A DNA stretch of 64,000 nt from CBDFMG01 sp965221205 [NCBI: bacterium] (lineage in GTDB: Bacteria; SM23-31). Positions 38,719 through 49,923 of this stretch are shown piece by piece (within the stretch, counting starts at the first letter, position 1; every line of letters starts with the position of its first letter). The DNA lies in NCBI GenBank assembly GCA_965221205.1, contig OZ244870.1, positions 2,790,001 to 2,854,000 of the forward strand, written 5' to 3'. Position numbers and translations under genes: made by a program. The notes beneath the pieces are model-generated. The model did no database searches, was not told the origin of the DNA, and worked only from the letters and a program-made list of their open reading frames with translations.

Positions 38719-39903
38719 ATGAAAATTGGAGTTACTCGAGAAACCTTCCCGGGTGAACGGCGAGTTTCAGTCATACCTGGCATGGTGCCTTCGCTTGTCA
38801 AAGCTGGCGCTGAGGTTCTGGTTGAAAGCGGAGCGGGTCAATATGCAGGATTCCCTGACAGTCTTTATACTAACAAGGGCGCAAAAATCGTTGAAAAGCG
38901 GTCTGATGTTTTTGCAGAGAGTGATGTAGTGCTTCAGGTCCGTGCTTTGGGTGCAAATCCGAAAGCTGGAAAAAGTGATCTGGAATTAATGCGTATCGGG
39001 CAGGTCGTTATCGGCTTTTCCGAGCCGCTGACTGAGTTGAATTCTGCTCAAAAACTCGCCAAAAAGGGAGTTGTTCATTTATCTATGGAACTTATCCCAC
39101 GTGTTACACGAGCACAGAGTATGGATGTGCTTTCGTCAATGGCAACGATTGCCGGTTATAAAGCTGTACTACTCGCTGCTAACAAACTACCCAAAATGTT
39201 TCCTATGATGATAACGGCAGCCGGGACGATTAAGCCGGCTCATGTTTTTGTTATCGGAGCAGGTGTAGCCGGGCTTCAGGCTATAGCTTCTTCAAGAAAA
39301 CAGGGTGCTGTCGTATACGGTTTTGATGTCCGGCCTGCGGTCAAAGAGCAGGTCGAGAGTCTTGGTGCTAAATTTGTTGAACTTGAGCTTGAAACCGAAA
39401 ACGCCGAGGACAAAGGCGGCTATGCAAAAGAAATGGGAGAAGATTTTCTGAAGAAACAGCAGGAATTAATGAAAAAAGTCGTTTCTGAAAGCGATGTAGT
39501 CATTACAACAGCAGCAATTCCGGGTAAAAAGGCGCCGGTGCTGATTCTCCGGGATATGGTTGAGGCAATGCGTCCGGGTTCAATTATTGTTGATCTTGCT
39601 GCAGAACGCGGTGGAAATTGCGAGCTTACAAAAGTGGATGAGATCGTTGAGCATAATGGCGTTATTATGATCGGACCATCAAACATCCCATCTTCTATTC
39701 CGTATCATGCAAGCCAAATGTATTCGAAAAACATTACAACATTCCTTCTTCACATGATCAAAGAAGGAAAATTCAAGCTTGATCTTAAAGATGAAATAAT
39801 TTATGAAACACTTGTAACTCATGAAGGCGACGTTGTTCACCCACGTATTCGTGATCTTTTGGGACTTCCAACTAACAAAGCTGTAGAAGGGGGTTCTGCC
39901 TAA
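38719..39903 (+). CDS. pntAA: NAD(P) transhydrogenase subunit alpha part 1
   Basis: A 394-residue soluble NAD(H)-binding component (domain I) of the proton-translocating transhydrogenase, which uses the proton-motive force to reduce NADP+ with NADH. N-terminal AlaDH/PNT domain: MKIGVTRETFPGERRVS. The Rossmann domain has VFVIGAGVAGLQAIASSRKQ (GxGxxG, residues ~175-195) and DVRPAVKEQVESLGAKF; the mobile-loop region VDLAAERGGNCE follows. The product is split from the membrane part as in many bacteria (three-gene form). The downstream gene begins within the TAATGG junction, a one-base overlap, so translation is coupled. Confidence 0.95.
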   Translation: MKIGVTRETFPGERRVSVIPGMVPSLVKAGAEVLVESGAGQYAGFPDSLYTNKGAKIVEKRSDVFAESDVVLQVRALGANPKAGKSDLELMRIGQVVIGFSEPLTELNSAQKLAKKGVVHLSMELIPRVTRAQSMDVLSSMATIAGYKAVLLAANKLPKMFPMMITAAGTIKPAHVFVIGAGVAGLQAIASSRKQGAVVYGFDVRPAVKEQVESLGAKFVELELETENAEDKGGYAKEMGEDFLKKQQELMKKVVSESDVVITTAAIPGKKAPVLILRDMVEAMRPGSIIVDLAAERGGNCELTKVDEIVEHNGVIMIGPSNIPSSIPYHASQMYSKNITTFLLHMIKEGKFKLDLKDEIIYETLVTHEGDVVHPRIRDLLGLPTNKAVEGGSA

Positions 39904-40184
39904 TGGATACATTTGTTATCGGTCTGACAACTTTTGTCTTAGCAATCTTTGTCGGATTTGAAGTAATCACAAAAGTTCCACCGACCCTTCACACTCCACT
40001 TATGTCCGGGTCAAATGCAATATCCGGAATCACAATTGTCGGAGCAATTATCTCGGCAGGAACACAACATTCCGAGTTGACGACAATTCTCGGAGTTGTT
40101 GCAGTAGTATTTGCGACTATTAACTGTGTCGGTGGGTTTCTCGTGACTAATAGAATGTTAAAAATGTTCCAAAAGAAAGACTAA
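39903..40184 (+). CDS. pntAB: NAD(P) transhydrogenase subunit alpha part 2
   Basis: A 93-residue membrane component (part of domain II) with three hydrophobic helices: residues ~3-20, ~45-57 and ~62-85. The conserved PPTLHTPLMSGSNAISGI block forms part of the proton channel and is nearly invariant. It is placed between the two large subunits and ends 6 bases before pntB. Confidence 0.95.
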   Translation: MDTFVIGLTTFVLAIFVGFEVITKVPPTLHTPLMSGSNAISGITIVGAIISAGTQHSELTTILGVVAVVFATINCVGGFLVTNRMLKMFQKKD

Positions 40185-40190
40185 TGTACA

Positions 40191-41573
40191 ATGTGTGATT
40201 CAATTATTATTGTAGCATATTTGCTTGCTTCCGTGCTCTTTATATTAGGTCTGAAAGGTCTCGCACATCCAAGAACAGCTGTCCGGGGAAATAAATTTGG
40301 AGCACTAGGAATGTTCATAGCGATCGTCGTAACGCTATGGAATGAAAATATTATTAGTTTCGAATACATCCTGATAGGAATCGTTATCGGTGGTGCAATT
40401 GGAGTAATTCTGGCAGCAAAAATTGCTATGACTGCAATGCCACAACTCGTCGGACTGTTTAACGGCTTTGGAGGTGGTGCATCAATCCTCGTTGCTGGCG
40501 CAGCGTTGATTGAAGCTGGCAGCAGTGCCAATACACAACAAACCGTTGCAACGGTTGCTTCAGGAATTATCGGATCGGTGACATTCTGGGGAAGTCTCGT
40601 GGCTTTTGGAAAACTCCAAGGAGTTGTATCAAATAATGCAATCATTGTGCCGATACGTCATGTGATTAATATTGTATTAGCCATCGCTTCGATTACACTG
40701 GGTAGTATGATAGCAATAGACCCACAAAATATAACCCTGTACTGGTATCTTGTCGGTGTTGCATCAGTACTCGGAGTTCTTCTGACCATTCCAATCGGCG
40801 GTGCCGATATGCCTGTGATTGTCTCTTTACTGAACTCATATTCGGGTCTTGCAGCAGCTGCAACCGGATTCGTTCTTGATAACAACGGTCTTATCATTGC
40901 GGGATCACTTGTTGGTGCATCCGGACTTATTCTTACAAGGATCATGTGCGTTGCCATGAACCGCTCGCTGTCGAACGTGCTGTTTGCAAAATTTGCAGTT
41001 GCTGCTGGCGATCGACCAAAGGAAGACGAAATTTACGCCGGAAAGATCAAGGCTACTTCCGCTGAAGAAATTGCTATGCTGTTAGACGGCGCCAGAAGAG
41101 TTGTGATTGTTCCCGGATATGGTATGGCGGTATCGCAGGCACAGCATGCTGTACGTGATTTTGCAAATCTGCTCGAATCACGTGATGTCAAAGTTGAATA
41201 TGCAATTCACCCAGTTGCCGGACGTATGCCAGGACATATGAATGTACTGTTAGCAGAAGCAGACGTTCCGTATGATAAACTTAAGGAGATGGACGAAATT
41301 AATCCAACCCTTGAGCAGACAGATGTTGCAATTGTTGTCGGTGCAAACGATGTCGTGAATCCTGTTGCCAAGACAGACCCCAATTCTCCGATTGCCGGAA
41401 TGCCGATTATCGATGTCGATAAGGCGCATACTGTTGTTATGATAAAGAGAAGTCTCCGGCCCGGTTTTGCAGGAATACCAAATCCGCTTTTTGCATCAGA
41501 TAACACTTTGATGTTTTTTAGTGATGGTAAAAAAGCGTTCCTTGAGTTGGTTACTGCGGTCAAGGAATCGTAA
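40191..41573 (+). CDS. pntB: NAD(P) transhydrogenase subunit beta
   Basis: 460 residues: eight to nine transmembrane helices (residues 1-270, with GLFNGFGGGASILVAGAAL), followed by the soluble NADP(H)-binding domain III. This carries VVIVPGYGMAVSQAQHAVRD, HPVAGRMPGHMNVLLAEADV, IVVGANDVVNPVA and a KRSLRPGFAGIPNPLF end. All hallmark motifs are intact, so the operon should encode a working enzyme supplying NADPH. An intrinsic terminator follows 52 bases after the stop codon. Confidence 0.95.
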   Translation: MCDSIIIVAYLLASVLFILGLKGLAHPRTAVRGNKFGALGMFIAIVVTLWNENIISFEYILIGIVIGGAIGVILAAKIAMTAMPQLVGLFNGFGGGASILVAGAALIEAGSSANTQQTVATVASGIIGSVTFWGSLVAFGKLQGVVSNNAIIVPIRHVINIVLAIASITLGSMIAIDPQNITLYWYLVGVASVLGVLLTIPIGGADMPVIVSLLNSYSGLAAAATGFVLDNNGLIIAGSLVGASGLILTRIMCVAMNRSLSNVLFAKFAVAAGDRPKEDEIYAGKIKATSAEEIAMLLDGARRVVIVPGYGMAVSQAQHAVRDFANLLESRDVKVEYAIHPVAGRMPGHMNVLLAEADVPYDKLKEMDEINPTLEQTDVAIVVGANDVVNPVAKTDPNSPIAGMPIIDVDKAHTVVMIKRSLRPGFAGIPNPLFASDNTLMFFSDGKKAFLELVTAVKES

Positions 41574-41625
41574 TCATCAGTTGAACAAAATGCTCTTGTC
41601 ATATGAGTTCCATTAATTCTCAAAT

Positions 41626-41659
41626 AAAAAACCGGCCTATATTCTTGGTCGGTTTTTTT
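41626..41659 (+). terminator. Intrinsic terminator of the pnt operon
   Basis: AAAAAACCGGCC (41626-41637) pairs with GGTCGGTTTTTT (41647-41658) with one G-U wobble and a 9-base loop. The flanking A- and T-runs make it potentially bidirectional, though the minus-strand thioesterase gene reads away from it only after 41762. Confidence 0.85.
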
Positions 41660-41761
41660 ATTAAGAACTTGTTTTAACTAACGTTTTTGAACAAATATGA
41701 AAATCGAATCTCTCGACTTTTTCAACCACTCACGATATAACAGTTTATGTCAAGGTTAATG

Positions 41762-42172
41762 TTATACTAACACTGGTGTAGGTTTGCCGTCTTTCATTGC
41801 AACAAATGTAACGAGTGCTTCGATTGCTTTGTCACGGTCATCTGAATACATATTCTCAATATATATTTCAACTTTTATTTTTAAACTTGTTGTGCCAATA
41901 CTGGTAACTTGAGCAATAAGCTCAACGATGCTGCCCGATGGGATAGGCTTTTTGAAATCGGTACGGTCAAACGATACAGTAACAACTTCCTTCCTGCAGA
42001 ATCGTACAGCCGCGATTGAGGCAACTTCATCGATCCATTGCAGCGCCGTCCCTCCGAACAGTGTGTCATATCTGTTTGTTGCTTTCGGAAAAACAATTTT
42101 GAACACATTGGTTTTAGACTTTTCTATTTTTTCCCGTAATTTTTGTGATTTACCGGCCTTTTTAGCGGACAT
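41762..42172 (-). CDS. Acyl-CoA thioesterase (hotdog fold, YciA/BACH-like)
   Basis: 136 residues. A basic N-terminal helix is followed by one hotdog domain with the acyl-CoA hydrolase signature NRYDTLFGGTALQWIDEVASIAA (written here as its two halves NRYDTLFGGTALQW and IDEVASIAA). In it the aspartate/glutamate after the Trp acts in catalysis. VSFDRTDFKKPIPSGSIVEL follows, then a third strand with SIGTTSLKIKVEIY. It hydrolyses acyl-CoA to free acid and CoA in the cytoplasm; chain-length preference cannot be read. Stand-alone gene at the 3' side of the pnt operon on the opposite strand. Confidence 0.88.
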   Translation of the reverse strand: MSAKKAGKSQKLREKIEKSKTNVFKIVFPKATNRYDTLFGGTALQWIDEVASIAAVRFCRKEVVTVSFDRTDFKKPIPSGSIVELIAQVTSIGTTSLKIKVEIYIENMYSDDRDKAIEALVTFVAMKDGKPTPVLV

Positions 42173-42361
42173 TCGTTTCCTTTACCATTCTCATGGTTAC
42201 ATAAACATCTATGGAATTACTCAACAATATATTAAGAAAATACCCCATATACATTGAATTTATTACTAAAACACGTATGTGACAGGTTGATTATTGATTT
42301 TAAGAGAAGAATTAAGATGTAGATCTTATTTTATGAGGAGCATTTTCTTTGTAGCACTAAA

Positions 42362-42600
42362 TTAACCGGTATTGACTCTATAAAAATAAACACCGCTCGC
42401 AACAGGCCTGCTATACGAATCACGGCCATTCCAAACAACTTCATGGAACCCAGCATTATAAGGTTCGTTGAGCAACATGCGGATTTCCTGACCGAGAATA
42501 TTATAGATCACAACCCTGACTTGATCGGTTTTCGGAAGATCGAATTTAATAGTCGTCTCGGGATTAAAAGAGTTCAAATAGCTTTGATATAGTTTAAATG
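42362..42600 (-). other. Type IX secretion C-terminal sorting domain (FlgD-like) at the end of the FN3 protein
   Basis: The last ~78 codons read LYQSYLNSFNPETTIKFDLP, VRVVIYNILGQEIRMLL, AGFHEVVWNGRDSYSRPVAS and GVYFYRVNTG before a stop at 42362-42364. This is the NPxTxIxFxLP...YNxLGQEV...AGxHxVxWxGxD..GxxVASGxYFYRL pattern used by type IX secretion in FCB phyla such as Marinimicrobia, Calditrichota and Ignavibacteria. The usual YPNPFNP reads YLNSFNP, two Pro losses consistent with relaxed selection. It is the best lineage clue in the window. Confidence 0.85.
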
Positions 42601-45600
42601 TTCATGGCTGCAGTACCACGATCATGGTGGATTCAAAAATGTCCGCGTTCCCGCCGAGACTGATCGCTTCGAGTCGGCAGAAGTATTCTCTCCCTGCTTC
42701 AACAGTCAGATCACGGAATTGATAACTGTTTTCTCCACTTTTTAAAAGCTGCTTATTGAGCTTAATAAATGTGCCATTTTAAGTCTGTCCCCGATAAATA
42801 TTAATCCAGCATTCAATATTTCCAGAGCTGTTAACTATTCCAGCTTAACAGCACCATTTTGCACTTCACCCCAGAAATTGACAAGCTGAACACTGGTCGG
42901 CGCTGTAGCGTCTGTTATAAAGGAATTAGCAGAGCTCCAATCGCTGTAGAAAAATCCGTCAAACGCCCGAAACTTTCCAAAAGTATGTCTGGTTATGGTT
43001 CAGTGTTACTCCCGGAACCAAGGTAGTTTCCGTATCACCTGCAGGTATTTTGACACTTGATACAACTTGATTGAAAAATCCTGCTCTTCTGCAATAACAA
43101 TGTCATACGTTACCGGCCCAGTTCGTGCCAACCAGTAATGATACCTTGTCAACTTTCACAACAATCTCATCATTTCGAATAATTTCATTGTTTACTGGCG
43201 TTACAGTTCCCGGGACAGATACCGACAATTGTGATATTGGATTAATGCTGACAAGGTCTGAAGCATCACTCCCATTGAATGGAATCACCTGATCGGCAGT
43301 TGTTACTTTATATCAGAAGACTGAGTTATTACTCACATTATTATCATAATAGAATGTATTTGCTAACAGTATTTCGATAAGTTGAAATGGCGCGGAGTTT
43401 TCACATTTATAGAGATTGTATCCTGCTAAATCGTCTTCATTATTCGGACTCCATCGGATGAGAGCCTGATTACTATCTTCAACTCAATCGATTCCTAGTG
43501 GACTTACAGGTGCATCCGTATCAGGACACCTGAAAGTGTCTCAGAAGAAAACGCTGCGGGTGCCGACATTTTCCTTAATTCGCTTTTTAAGCAGATACAG
43601 CATTTTCATTTCCGCTCTTGTCAATTGAACCAATACCAAAATGATAAGTTGTATCAGGCATGAGATTGGTCAATGTCAACTTATGCTCGGAAGCATCTTC
43701 AGCAGATCCAATATTATTGGACAAGGAATCGCAAGTAAAACCAAATTCGATCAAGGAATCACCCAACTCGTCTGTAATAAATACTATCGTTGCAGATTTA
43801 TCTAAAATTGCAGCAACTCTGATACTGTCAATCAACGGTGGTATAAAATCGGGTGATGATACTGTCCTGAACGTTGTATCAGCGCTTGCTATCGCGCGCG
43901 GACAATTATCACTAATATCCGTAGATAATACTCTGAGGTGGTACAGTGTGTCCGGCAGCAAATTAGTCATCATAACAAAGTGAAACGTATCGTCTTCGGT
44001 TGACAGAAGCACTTTCTCATAGTCGGAGGTAAAGCCAAATTCGAGACGAGTATCAGCCGGTTCGTCGGTTCCCCAGAGAATTTTTGCCTGATGGTTGGTA
44101 ATTGCCGTAATAACAGACCCGATTGTAATTTCAGGTGGAGATTCATCTGCTTCCGTATCAGTTTAAACAGCAGCATTACCACTCAGAGACGGTCCGTTGT
44201 TACTCGGGTCTGTTGACATTACTCTGAAATTATAGACTGTGCCCGGATCTAAATTTGTCAAAGTAATTCTATGATTCAATAAATCTGAAATCTCACCTTT
44301 GAGTGAACCATACGACTCGATCGAATCCATATCCTATAAAAGAGTCGCTGTGCTCATCAGTTTTCCATTGTATTGAGATTGTTTCGGATGTTTTTTGAAT
44401 AACTGTCGGACCTTCAATGTTGCCAGCAAGATCGCGAGAAGCTAATTCAAACTCGTAATTTACTCCCTCTATAAGGTTGGTAACCGTTACAACATGTTTT
44501 GTCACTTTCCGGTCATCGCCAATTTTTCTAAAATTCTCATTGGAATCTTTAATTTTTATAAAGATGAAGCTGTCAGAAGTTTCATCAGTATCCCACTCGA
44601 AAATCGCTGTTTTATCGGTTTTATCGACAATTGGATCTGATGTAAGCACCGGAGCTATTGTATCTTCGTTAAATGCCATCTTTGTAAACCGTTTATTTCG
44701 GCTTACTGCTTCGTTTATTAAAGGACTAAAATCAACTGAAATCACTCTGAAGTCGTATACTGTATTAGGATTCAATCCTGTCACAATAACCTTATGATCT
44801 GCAATAACCCAGTTAGTTTCAATATATTGAATAAACCCGGCCTTCTGCCGTTCACCATATTCTATCCTGCTAATCGAAAGTTCATCAGTACTCCATTCTA
44901 TCGTAGCAGTTCTACTTTCAATATTAGCGGAGCCAGGACCTGCTATTATCTGAGGTGCCAAGATATCAGGAAGCACAGGAGTTATAAATGAAAATTCCTG
45001 ACTCACAATTTCTTTTCCATTTTCAGTTATTGAAAAGACACGATAAAAATATGTTGTATCCGATATTAAATCAGAAAATTTATCTGGTGCACTAAAACCT
45101 GGTCAATCTCATTATCTCGTTCCTGCCTGTCATATAAGGTACCTAAAATCGCTCCGGTGACATTAACACCAATGCTCTGCAAGCCAAGGACGGTACCACT
45201 TGATGAGTTCTTATCGGTTGCCCACTCAACCGTTGCACTAGTCGGTGTCAAAAATGGTGTATGAGGCCTGGCAATAATTTGCGGCGGAAATGCATCGGGT
45301 TGTGCCAATATATTGACAAAGAATAACGGACTCACAAATTCACTATTGTTATCGTCCCGAAACCTGAATCGGTAATAATAAGTTGTGTCTGCGAATAAAT
45401 CCTGCAATTGAACTGTATGATCGTTGACCGGTATTGCATTATCCTGTAAAATCCGGCTGCTTATAAGCGTGTCAAGACCGTAATCAACAGTAGAATTTGA
45501 CAATAAATCTGTTTTCCAGAATACTGAGAACTTATCTGTATCAATTCCAACTCTACTGGCCCAGCTGTAATTATTGATTGTGATGTATCGTCAACAACTG

Positions 45601-45698
45601 GTATTGGTCTTGTTATAAACGTTAGGAGATCATGACCAGATGGTGGAAATCTGAAATCATTTCCTTTGGAATCAACACCGCCGATTCGATAATAATAT

Positions 45699-46503
45699 TA
45701 GGTCATTAGGTCAAAAGCGGACTAACGTGAATTTTGATTAAAGGATGGTATAGATTTTGGTCTCTGTAATTGTATCTCCCTTCCATTTCCTTGCCCGGTA
45801 TACCAGGCAATGATTTTTGCTGACACCATGGTACTGTAAGCGTCTTTCTTGTGCACATGACCAGAACCCCTCAAGGCCGTTACTATGACGACGTCCCGTG
45901 ATACACTATGTGTTATGATCGACCGACCGTACGCTGTTTACCAAAAAACTGCAGCGATGTATACGAACTGAACGGAGCAGTGTAGAAGACGCTCCCTTGC
46001 TCAGCGGTGTTCCTGATCTCGTTCATCAAGCGGCAAGTCACATCGTAGTAAATAGCTTTCCGTGACGTTCCACCATGCCAAGAACCTATATTGTACCGGC
46101 ACTCCCGCGACCGCTGGTTCCTGTACGTTTCCCATCAAAGCAGCGTGCATCACATTCTATCTCGCCGGAAAGTCTTCTCACTTCCTGACACAAAAAATTA
46201 TAAATCTCCTGTCGATAAAGCATCTATGTGCCTCGCACCGTCGTGGAGCCAAAACCAAGACCCCTGGCAGCTTTATTGGCAGGTATCTCCAAAGAAACAT
46301 AATGCAGTAGAGCAAAATCGTCCTTGAACCGCTTCGGGCTGTAGTTACAAGAACGTCGAGTACCTGTAAAACGATTATCACGCAAACGGTACAGACGATC
46401 CCCAGAACAAAAGGGACATGATGTACTAACAATCAATCTAGTGACTTTTTCTTCCATTCCAAGTATACTGTAACACGTGACCCGAAAATAACCTAAGTAC
46501 CTA
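45699..46503 (-). mobile_element. IS1595-like (ISXO2-type) insertion sequence, degenerate copy B, inside the FN3 gene
   Basis: An 805-bp element in inverted orientation to copy A, bounded by the same terminal repeats (TAGGTCATTAGGTCAAAAGC at 45699; the reverse complement of TAGGTACTTAGGTTATTTTC ending at 46503). It encodes CPFCSGDRLYRLRDNRF, EIPANKAARGLGFGSTTVR, then in a shifted frame RRLSGEIECDARCFDGKRTG and RGSAGTI, the stretch lost from copy A. It interrupts the FN3 reading between SNLSDSTFN and YYRIGGVDSKGND, so it is an insertion into that gene. The octamer outside its left end (CATTTAAT in element orientation) is the same as outside the left end of copy A. Right-end flanks differ. Confidence 0.85.
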
Positions 46504-49500
46504 ATTAAATGTCGAATCAGACAGATTTGATAGTCGGATATTGTGGGTAGTGTTTCCCTTATTTTCAATTTGTAAACTTCCAAGCGTTGAATCAATCCCA
46601 TATTCGGCAAATACGAACGACTCTACATCTGTTTTCAATTTAATGGTTGCAACGTGATAGGCTAGGCCTATGATTATTGGCCCAAATACGACTGCCGGTT
46701 GAATCTCATCTGCTTCTTCGAACGTTTTGTGAATAAGAACCAACCTTTTGAAACCGGCCCATTATTATTTGCATTTGTAGAACTAACGGTATATTCATAT
46801 TCAGTATCTGAATCAAACCCACCGATAAAAACTGCATGTTCCTCAACAAGAGCACCATCAAGAGATGTAAATGCTTATGTTGTATCATTCTGTTCACGAA
46901 TGGTGACAACACTATTTGAAGGTTCACTTGTACCACAAATAATGGTAACTGATGATGTATCAATGTTTCTCTCTGAAGGTATTCCGACAATTACCGGCGG
47001 CATAATATCAGGCACTGCTAAGGTTTTAAAAGAAAATTCATCACAATGAACACTGGACCATTCCCTTTACCGTCAATCGAACCAGCACGTCCCGTATACC
47101 GGGTATTTGATAACAAGTCCCGTACAACAAGATCATGGTCATTGACTAATTGCTGTTTTACTATGATAATTTTGTTTTCGGGCTACTCGGATTCAAGAGC
47201 TAATTCGATAATGTAGCTTGTGACGTATCAACAGAAGCAATATTGACAAATCCGAGAATAATCGGTGCTGTTGAATCTGGCTTTTCTAACATTTTGAATA
47301 TTCCTGACTGTGAATACAGCGAAGTATTGCCGGATCGATCCTGGAATCGCGCCTGAAATGTATATTCAAAACTATCAGGGTCTGTTAATATCACCTCATG
47401 TTCAAATGAGTGGTCTATTGACATGACTGTTTCAGTAGAATTGGGCCATGTTGTAAATGCGCCAAATTCTACTTCTATTATAGCCTGCTCGTCCATTGAG
47501 GCCGTTATTGTTGCACTACTTGTATCAATTTCGGCAACACTGACAAAACCAAGCAGTTTCGGTGGTGTAATATCAGGAACATCTAACGTTCTAATGATGA
47601 ACCATGGACTAATGACCGGTCCATTTCCTGCAATGTCAATAGAAAATGCTCTGACAGAATAGTCTGTATTAGAGTTAAGGCCTCCAACAAATACTTCATG
47701 TTCCAAAGTGAAATTCTGATCGTCTACGACTAATGTACCCTCCGCTGCATTTATTTCAAAATACTCTACTCCTGCATTACTTTCTTCATTAGTTTCCCAA
47801 TCTAATAGGAATGATGTAGTATCTGCATCAAGTCTTTCAAGGAACTCAGTGAAAACCGGCGGTGAAATATCAGGTCTGTCAGGCGTAAAAAATGCAAACA
47901 CCCCTTTGACTGCAGGGCCGTTATCTTTACCACCAGTTGATGATATAGAATATCTGTATTCGGTTCCCGGCTCAAGGCCGCTCAGTGTTACCTGATTATC
48001 GGTCCGAAGTAACTGCTCTTCACGAGTATTCACATCATTTGAATCCTCATCAATTGAGTAAAAATCGACACGGCTATTGGATGGTTCACTTGTAAACCAG
48101 AATATTTTGACTGTTGCTGTATCGAAAATCGATACTTCTGGAAAACCAAAAATTACTGGCGGTAGCAAATCGGGAACTGTTAAAGTTTTAAAACTTTCCA
48201 ATAGTGAATATACTGGGCCGTTATTCTTTCCGTCGATTGCACTGACACGGTATACGTAAACCATATCCGAGCAAGGCCGTCAACGAGTCATTGTCAAATA
48301 AGGTGTCTCCGCTTACAATTTCAGCTGTCCTGAAGCTAAATACTAATGCACTCACTGCTTCATTGCCGTTTTCATCTGCAGACCGGACAATATAGTTGTA
48401 TTTTGTATTCGAGTTGAGACCAGTAAGTGTCACATTATGTTCTGTCGAGAAAACAATATTTTCTACAATAATTCTCGCTGAATCAAACCTGACCGGTACT
48501 TCATATTCCACAACACTCGTGGAAATTTCATTCGTAAACCACTGAATAGTTACAAAATCGGTATCACCCTCAACAACTGTCGGAAGGTTTGTGAATATCG
48601 GTGGCAGCACATCGGGTTTATCAAGCGTTTCAGAATCAAATATACCACTCGTGGTCGGACCATTCAATTTTGCATCAAAGGTTTGAATAAAATACTTGTA
48701 GTGAGTATCAGACAGGAGACCATTCAGCACCGTCTGATACACTTTAACAAAAGCAGTATCACTGGATAACAAGTACAATTGCTGGTCAAACAACGAATCT
48801 ATGTTGAAAAACACAAATGTATTCGATACTTCATTCGTTTCAAAGAATATAACAGCCCGGTTTGTATCGACACTCAAAAGCTCCGGCTGCAGTGTAATGA
48901 GAGGCGGTTCTATATCAGGCCGCTCGGTAGTCTTGAAGAGCTGCGGAAAACTGAACGTTGGACCGTTATTATTATCATCAACAGAACCTACTCTCAGTGC
49001 ATATCGAGTATTCGACTCCAGATTTCTTATGAAAATTCATGATTGACAACAAGTGACGAATTCTCGATATCAAAAATCTCTAAGCCAATCGGTGATTTAT
49101 CAAACAAATCATTATCTGCCGCAACAAATTGGTCTACATTGAACCACTCAATTATACTCCTTGCTGGCTCATTTGTAGTCCAGGATACTATTATCTCACT
49201 TGTATCAATAACATTAATAATCGGTCCGGTGATGAATGGTGGCTGCACGTCCGGTGCTGCAAGTGTTTTGAATTGAGACACCTGACTTTCTGCAGGGCCG
49301 TTGCCGAGGCTGTCAAATACAGATACTATATTTTTGTAATCCGTATTTGATTCGAGACCGAATATTTCTATAGTATGCTCAAAACTTAATAGTGAATCCT
49401 CTATGCCTATACGTTGTGCAACAGTATCAAACTCTTCTTCTATCGCATAAAATAAGACAGCCCTTGTTCTTTTCAAGCGTTCCGGTACCGCATGACTGAC

Positions 49501-49587
49501 AATACATGAGTACCAACCGCTATAGAATCTGTTTGTAATGTATCTCCGGCTAAAATATCCAAATCAAGGCTGTCAAGCGTCGTAATT

Positions 49588-49854
49588 TTATTTATCGTTT
49601 CTTTCGCGTTTCCAACTACGTTCATCATAGCTGCTTATACGAAGCGACGTGTCCTTCAGATCGAACGATACTGCCCGGGATTCTGGCGGCTTTGACAGGC
49701 GGCCAAGAGCGCCCTCGGCGTTTTGCAATAACTCGAAAATGAAATGCATTCGCTCATGGTACCGGTTTGCGAGCAGCATAGGACCGACCCGGCCGATATC
49801 CGTGCCATAGCGCTTGACGTTCTCACGCCGAATTGTTTCGTAGTCGCAGGTCAT
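49588..49854 (-). pseudogene. Duplicated 5' end of the sacsin-like ATPase gene, fused to FN3 sequence
   Basis: An 88-codon frame: the first ~75 residues (MTCDYETIRRENVKRYGTDI ... FELLQNAEGALGRLS ... DTSLRISSY) copy the start of the ATPase at 53317 with few changes, including the N-box region, where Asp of NAEDA is Gly here. After that it runs into the FN3 pseudogene in another frame and stops (ERSWKRERNDK). The ribosome-binding site (AAGGAGG) is copied too, so it could be translated, but the ATP-binding fold is incomplete. Confidence 0.85.
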
Positions 49855-49872
49855 TAGTCACATGCCTCCTTG
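49626..49872. repeat. Direct repeat, left copy (247 bp)
   Basis: Matches 53089-53335 in the same orientation with about 17 mismatches by hand count (about 93% identity). It covers the first ~75 codons, start codon and ribosome-binding site of the ATPase gene. The two copies bracket the ATPase/DUF3883 cassette exactly at its ends. Confidence 0.9.
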
Positions 49873-49923
49873 GAGAGGATAGTCCTACTCGCCTTAGGAG
49901 CGGCAGGTCAATCGTTATGGGAA

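Larger units (their letters stand above)
42362..49625 (-). pseudogene. Giant fibronectin-III-repeat surface protein, heavily decayed, T9SS-exported type
   Basis: About 7.2 kb of minus-strand sequence encodes one protein in pieces. The repeating unit of ~100-110 residues has the form PD..PP.I......V...DT..V.I.W.TNE.S.S.VEY, then H.V.L.GL...T.Y.Y.......GNGP. Examples are PDVLPPIFTNLPTVVEGDTD, WFTNEISTSVVEYE and HNVTLTGLNSNTKYNYIVRS. Open pieces lie at 49476-49027, 48877-48221, 48264-47200, 46990-46706, 46743-46501, 45503-45066, 45006-44293, 44012-43587 and 43288-43103. I count at least eight frame breaks plus an inserted IS at 45699-46503. The chain ends with a T9SS sorting domain. The 5' end is missing: near 49625 it joins a duplicated ATPase gene start. 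It resembles large adhesin or sheath-like proteins of FCB bacteria. Confidence 0.85.

Noticed and set aside
31989-46503. Composite transposon formed by the two inverted IS copies
   Set aside because: The outer flanks (CATTTAAT left, ATTAAATG right) are reverse complements, not the direct 8-bp duplication a composite would leave, and the interior holds ordinary chromosomal genes such as pnt.
31989-46503. Chromosomal inversion between the two IS copies
   Set aside because: Exchanged target duplications expected after inversion are not present at 32760 or 45691-45698.
42362-49625. Many plus-strand frames of 60-116 codons through the FN3 region
   Set aside because: They are mirror frames of the repeats, contain Ser/Thr/Ile-rich low-information text and repeat with the same period as the minus-strand FN3 units.
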